NCBI GenBank assembly: GCA_023515745.1
Contig: JALECJ010000004.1
Location: 930,001-994,000 of the forward strand
Direction: 5' to 3'
Source: Amoeboaphelidium protococcarum
Taxonomy: Eukaryota; Aphelidiomycota; Aphelidea
Length of the DNA stretch: 64,000 nt
The first letter of the stretch is position 1, and each line of letters starts with the position of its first letter. The notes under the pieces are model-generated. The model saw only the letters and a program-made list of their open reading frames with translations. It had not been told where the DNA came from and searched no databases. Below are positions 61,104 to 64,000 of this stretch, piece by piece. The translations under genes and the position numbers were made by a program.

Positions 61104-61169
61104 TATATGATATAGTAAGAAAGTGTCTAAAAATTAAAGTTTGGGAATGTATTAATTTTCTCCCGTTTA

Positions 61170-61952
61170 TCATTAATCATGAGATTATGTATTTTGCAAC
61201 ATCCAAAATGTTCGCCATGAACTTTAATACAAGCTGACCAGAACATCATCGCGTAACTTTTTAAACACTGATGATTCTGGGATACCTTGTGACACTCGCA
61301 GATTCTGTATGCGGCTCCGCTCTTTGGATGAAATATTCAATTCCATTTCTCCACCCGGCTCAATGTACTTTTAAACAATTAACTCAAACATCATCTACAA
61401 ACTATCACTCGCAATTGATGCGCTTGTTTCATCGCTTCTAACAGATTGATTGATCGTCAACGTGGCGCGTCCAATGGCTAGAGTAAGGTAAGAACTAGGC
61501 TACTACATGCTATTTCCAATAGATACAGTGCTCTGAGTACTTGATGAAAACATGCCAATAATAGATGACCTGCTGCATGAATTGGTCAAATTACAATCAA
61601 TCGCAAGATCTTGATCATCTTAAGCGCAAGTCAAGTCTATGGGAACATCTCCTACATCTTGAGCTGCCGTGTGTTTGGACAAGATTCTTTGAAATCGCCT
61701 GTATTCTTGCTCATACTTACTGACATCATATAGAAATTTTAGAGATTCATCTTGGTGCTTTATATCAACGTGCTTTACATATAACTCCCATGTAGATGCG
61801 CGATTTAACTGTGCACTATTAGTGAATTGAACTCTAGAATGGTTTTAATAATCATAATCAACTACGACAGCAACTCCTGGCTTTAACACATTCAACATTG
61901 ACACGTTATCATTGATGAATTGCACAAACTTTTTGTAAGAACACTCAATCAT
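61170..61952 (-). CDS. RGS-domain protein with an insertion inside the RGS fold
   Basis: A 260-aa frame ending in TGA 67 bases from the glycogen synthase stop (convergent). The RGS domain appears in two blocks. 'TWELYVKHVDIKHQDESLKF' with 'LYDVSKYEQEYRRF' (about residues 50-85) is the first. 'IVQKYIEPGGEMELNISSKE' with 'ESSVFKKLRDDVLVSLYQSS' and 'WRTFW' (about 180-250) is the second. About 90 Ser/Thr-rich residues lie between them. RGS proteins accelerate GTP hydrolysis on G-alpha. The N-terminus is uncertain: the first ATG gives MIECSYKKF, but the frame remains open a little upstream and an extra exon could exist. Confidence 0.75.
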
Positions 61953-62337
61953 CTTTCCGTTACAACTATCTATATACTGTTAAATTACCCAACAGTTCGA
62001 AAGATGAAGACATTCAATTCCTCTGCGTACACTTGAAAGAGTTCTGTAAATGCTCCGAGTGCTGACAGGTCGGAATTTGTTACCAGCCAATCACACGGTG
62101 AGATCTCCGCCTTAACTTTGCTTATCTGTTGCAAAGTAAGGAGGAGACCAACATTATACGAAAATGCAAAATTTGATATAATATAATCTTAGTAGATATC
62201 GAACTTAATCATTACAGTAGTACGTAATCATAATCATTAGCAAAGAAATTAATCTATGAGCAATCATAAATCCACAAACCAATAGTAGTAGTAGTAGTAA
62301 GTAAACACCATACTGTAATCATCCAGCGTATTGTAAA
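61953..62337. other. Region between RGS start and kinase stop
   Basis: Contains the RGS 5' flank and the kinase 3' UTR. Near 62286-62299 there is a (TAG)n-type simple repeat. A minus-strand frame around 61985-62090 is open ('FRPVSTRSIYRTLSSVRRGI') and could be an upstream RGS exon, but I cannot place splice sites with confidence. Confidence 0.4.
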
Positions 62338-63795
<1,458 letters not shown>

Positions 63796-64000
63796 TTTCT
63801 TGTTTTTACCAGCACGGCTATTAACAGAATCAAATCGCGGATATAACTATTACTATTATTACTATACGAGATCAATAGCCAACAATTATTATTATTATTA
63901 TTATTACTATTGTAACAGTTATAAATCGGCAATATGAGATGAGGCGGCGACCGTGTTGGACAATTGCGGTGGCGTGCGCGACAATTGTTGAAATTTCTTC
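63796..64000 (-). other. Open Gln-rich frame upstream of the kinase (possible N-terminal extension) with TAA/TAG repeats
   Basis: Read on the minus strand in the kinase frame there is no TGA to the window edge. The translation has Gln runs encoded by (TAA)n and TAG/TAA mixtures ('LLQQQQ...', 'VQQQQ') between 'SNTVAASSHIADLQ' and 'LYPRFDSVNSRAGKN'. It could be coding polyglutamine or a 5' UTR with a microsatellite. The absence of ATG in this stretch means a coding reading would need a start beyond the window. Confidence 0.5.

Overview
The window is nuclear DNA of a compact-genome eukaryote that reads UAA and UAG as glutamine and stops only at UGA. With the standard code almost every gene looks shattered. 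With UAA/UAG = Gln, about 36 genes become clean, mostly intronless reading frames of normal family length that end in TGA. Gln falls where conserved families carry Gln, for example three times in the AAA core of the proteasomal ATPase Rpt4. Genes lie on both strands, usually 60-750 bases apart. The 14 introns I could place are 54-78 nt long, start with GT and, in 13 of 14 cases, end in TGTAG. Base composition is moderately AT-rich. I saw no rRNA, tRNA, CRISPR or bacterial feature.

The gene content is opisthokont rather than ciliate, although this code is best known from ciliates. It includes Furry/Tao3/Mor2, PDS5, a stand-alone Sld2-type protein without a RecQ helicase, a TPR/F-box/LRR protein of the fungal Dia2/Pof3 layout, NUP42, GT3 glycogen synthase, QPRT, alkaline ceramidase, FA2H, Rap-GAP, RGS and a POMGNT2-like GT61 glycosyltransferase with a C-terminal FN3-like region. 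My inference is an early-branching relative of fungi, or another opisthokont-side protist, with a reassigned code. The sequence alone does not settle this.

Layout. 1-6.5 kb: Furry homologue (cut by the left edge) and FA2H, minus strand. 7-13.2 kb: secreted/vacuolar aspartic protease, PCMT and PDS5, plus strand. 13.3-14.7 kb: SUGCT-like CoA-transferase. 14.9-19 kb: a TPR-metallo-beta-lactamase fusion and a large type I surface protein with a mucin-like stalk. 19.4-23.4 kb: POMGNT2-like enzyme and Tubby-like protein. 23.4-26.7 kb: the only large gene-poor stretch, with GC-rich palindromes and a decayed copia-like gag. 26.7-33.8 kb: Sld2, an R-SNARE, a 71-aa protein, SOUL protein, ATG7 and a GT14 enzyme. 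34-42.3 kb: an unknown Ala-rich protein, cytochrome b5 reductase-like protein, the F-box protein, centrin, a C1-domain membrane protein and QPRT. 43-52.4 kb: carboxylesterase, ceramidase, NUP42, Rap-GAP, Rpt4 and a GT31 enzyme. 52.5-61.1 kb: triple-PH protein, TEX261/SVP26, ARF6-like GTPase, ACOT9-like thioesterase and glycogen synthase. 61.2-64 kb: RGS protein and an AGC kinase whose glutamine-rich N-terminal frame is still open at the right edge.

These are ordinary housekeeping and signalling genes, not one pathway. Themes are secretory glycosylation (GT61, GT31, GT14, TEX261), sphingolipids (FA2H, ceramidase), G-protein and kinase signalling (RGS, Rap-GAP, ARF6, AGC kinase, PH and C1 proteins) and the chromosome cycle (PDS5, Sld2, F-box protein, centrin). 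Several upstream regions share a GTTTCACTT(T)GAA element next to CGCG.
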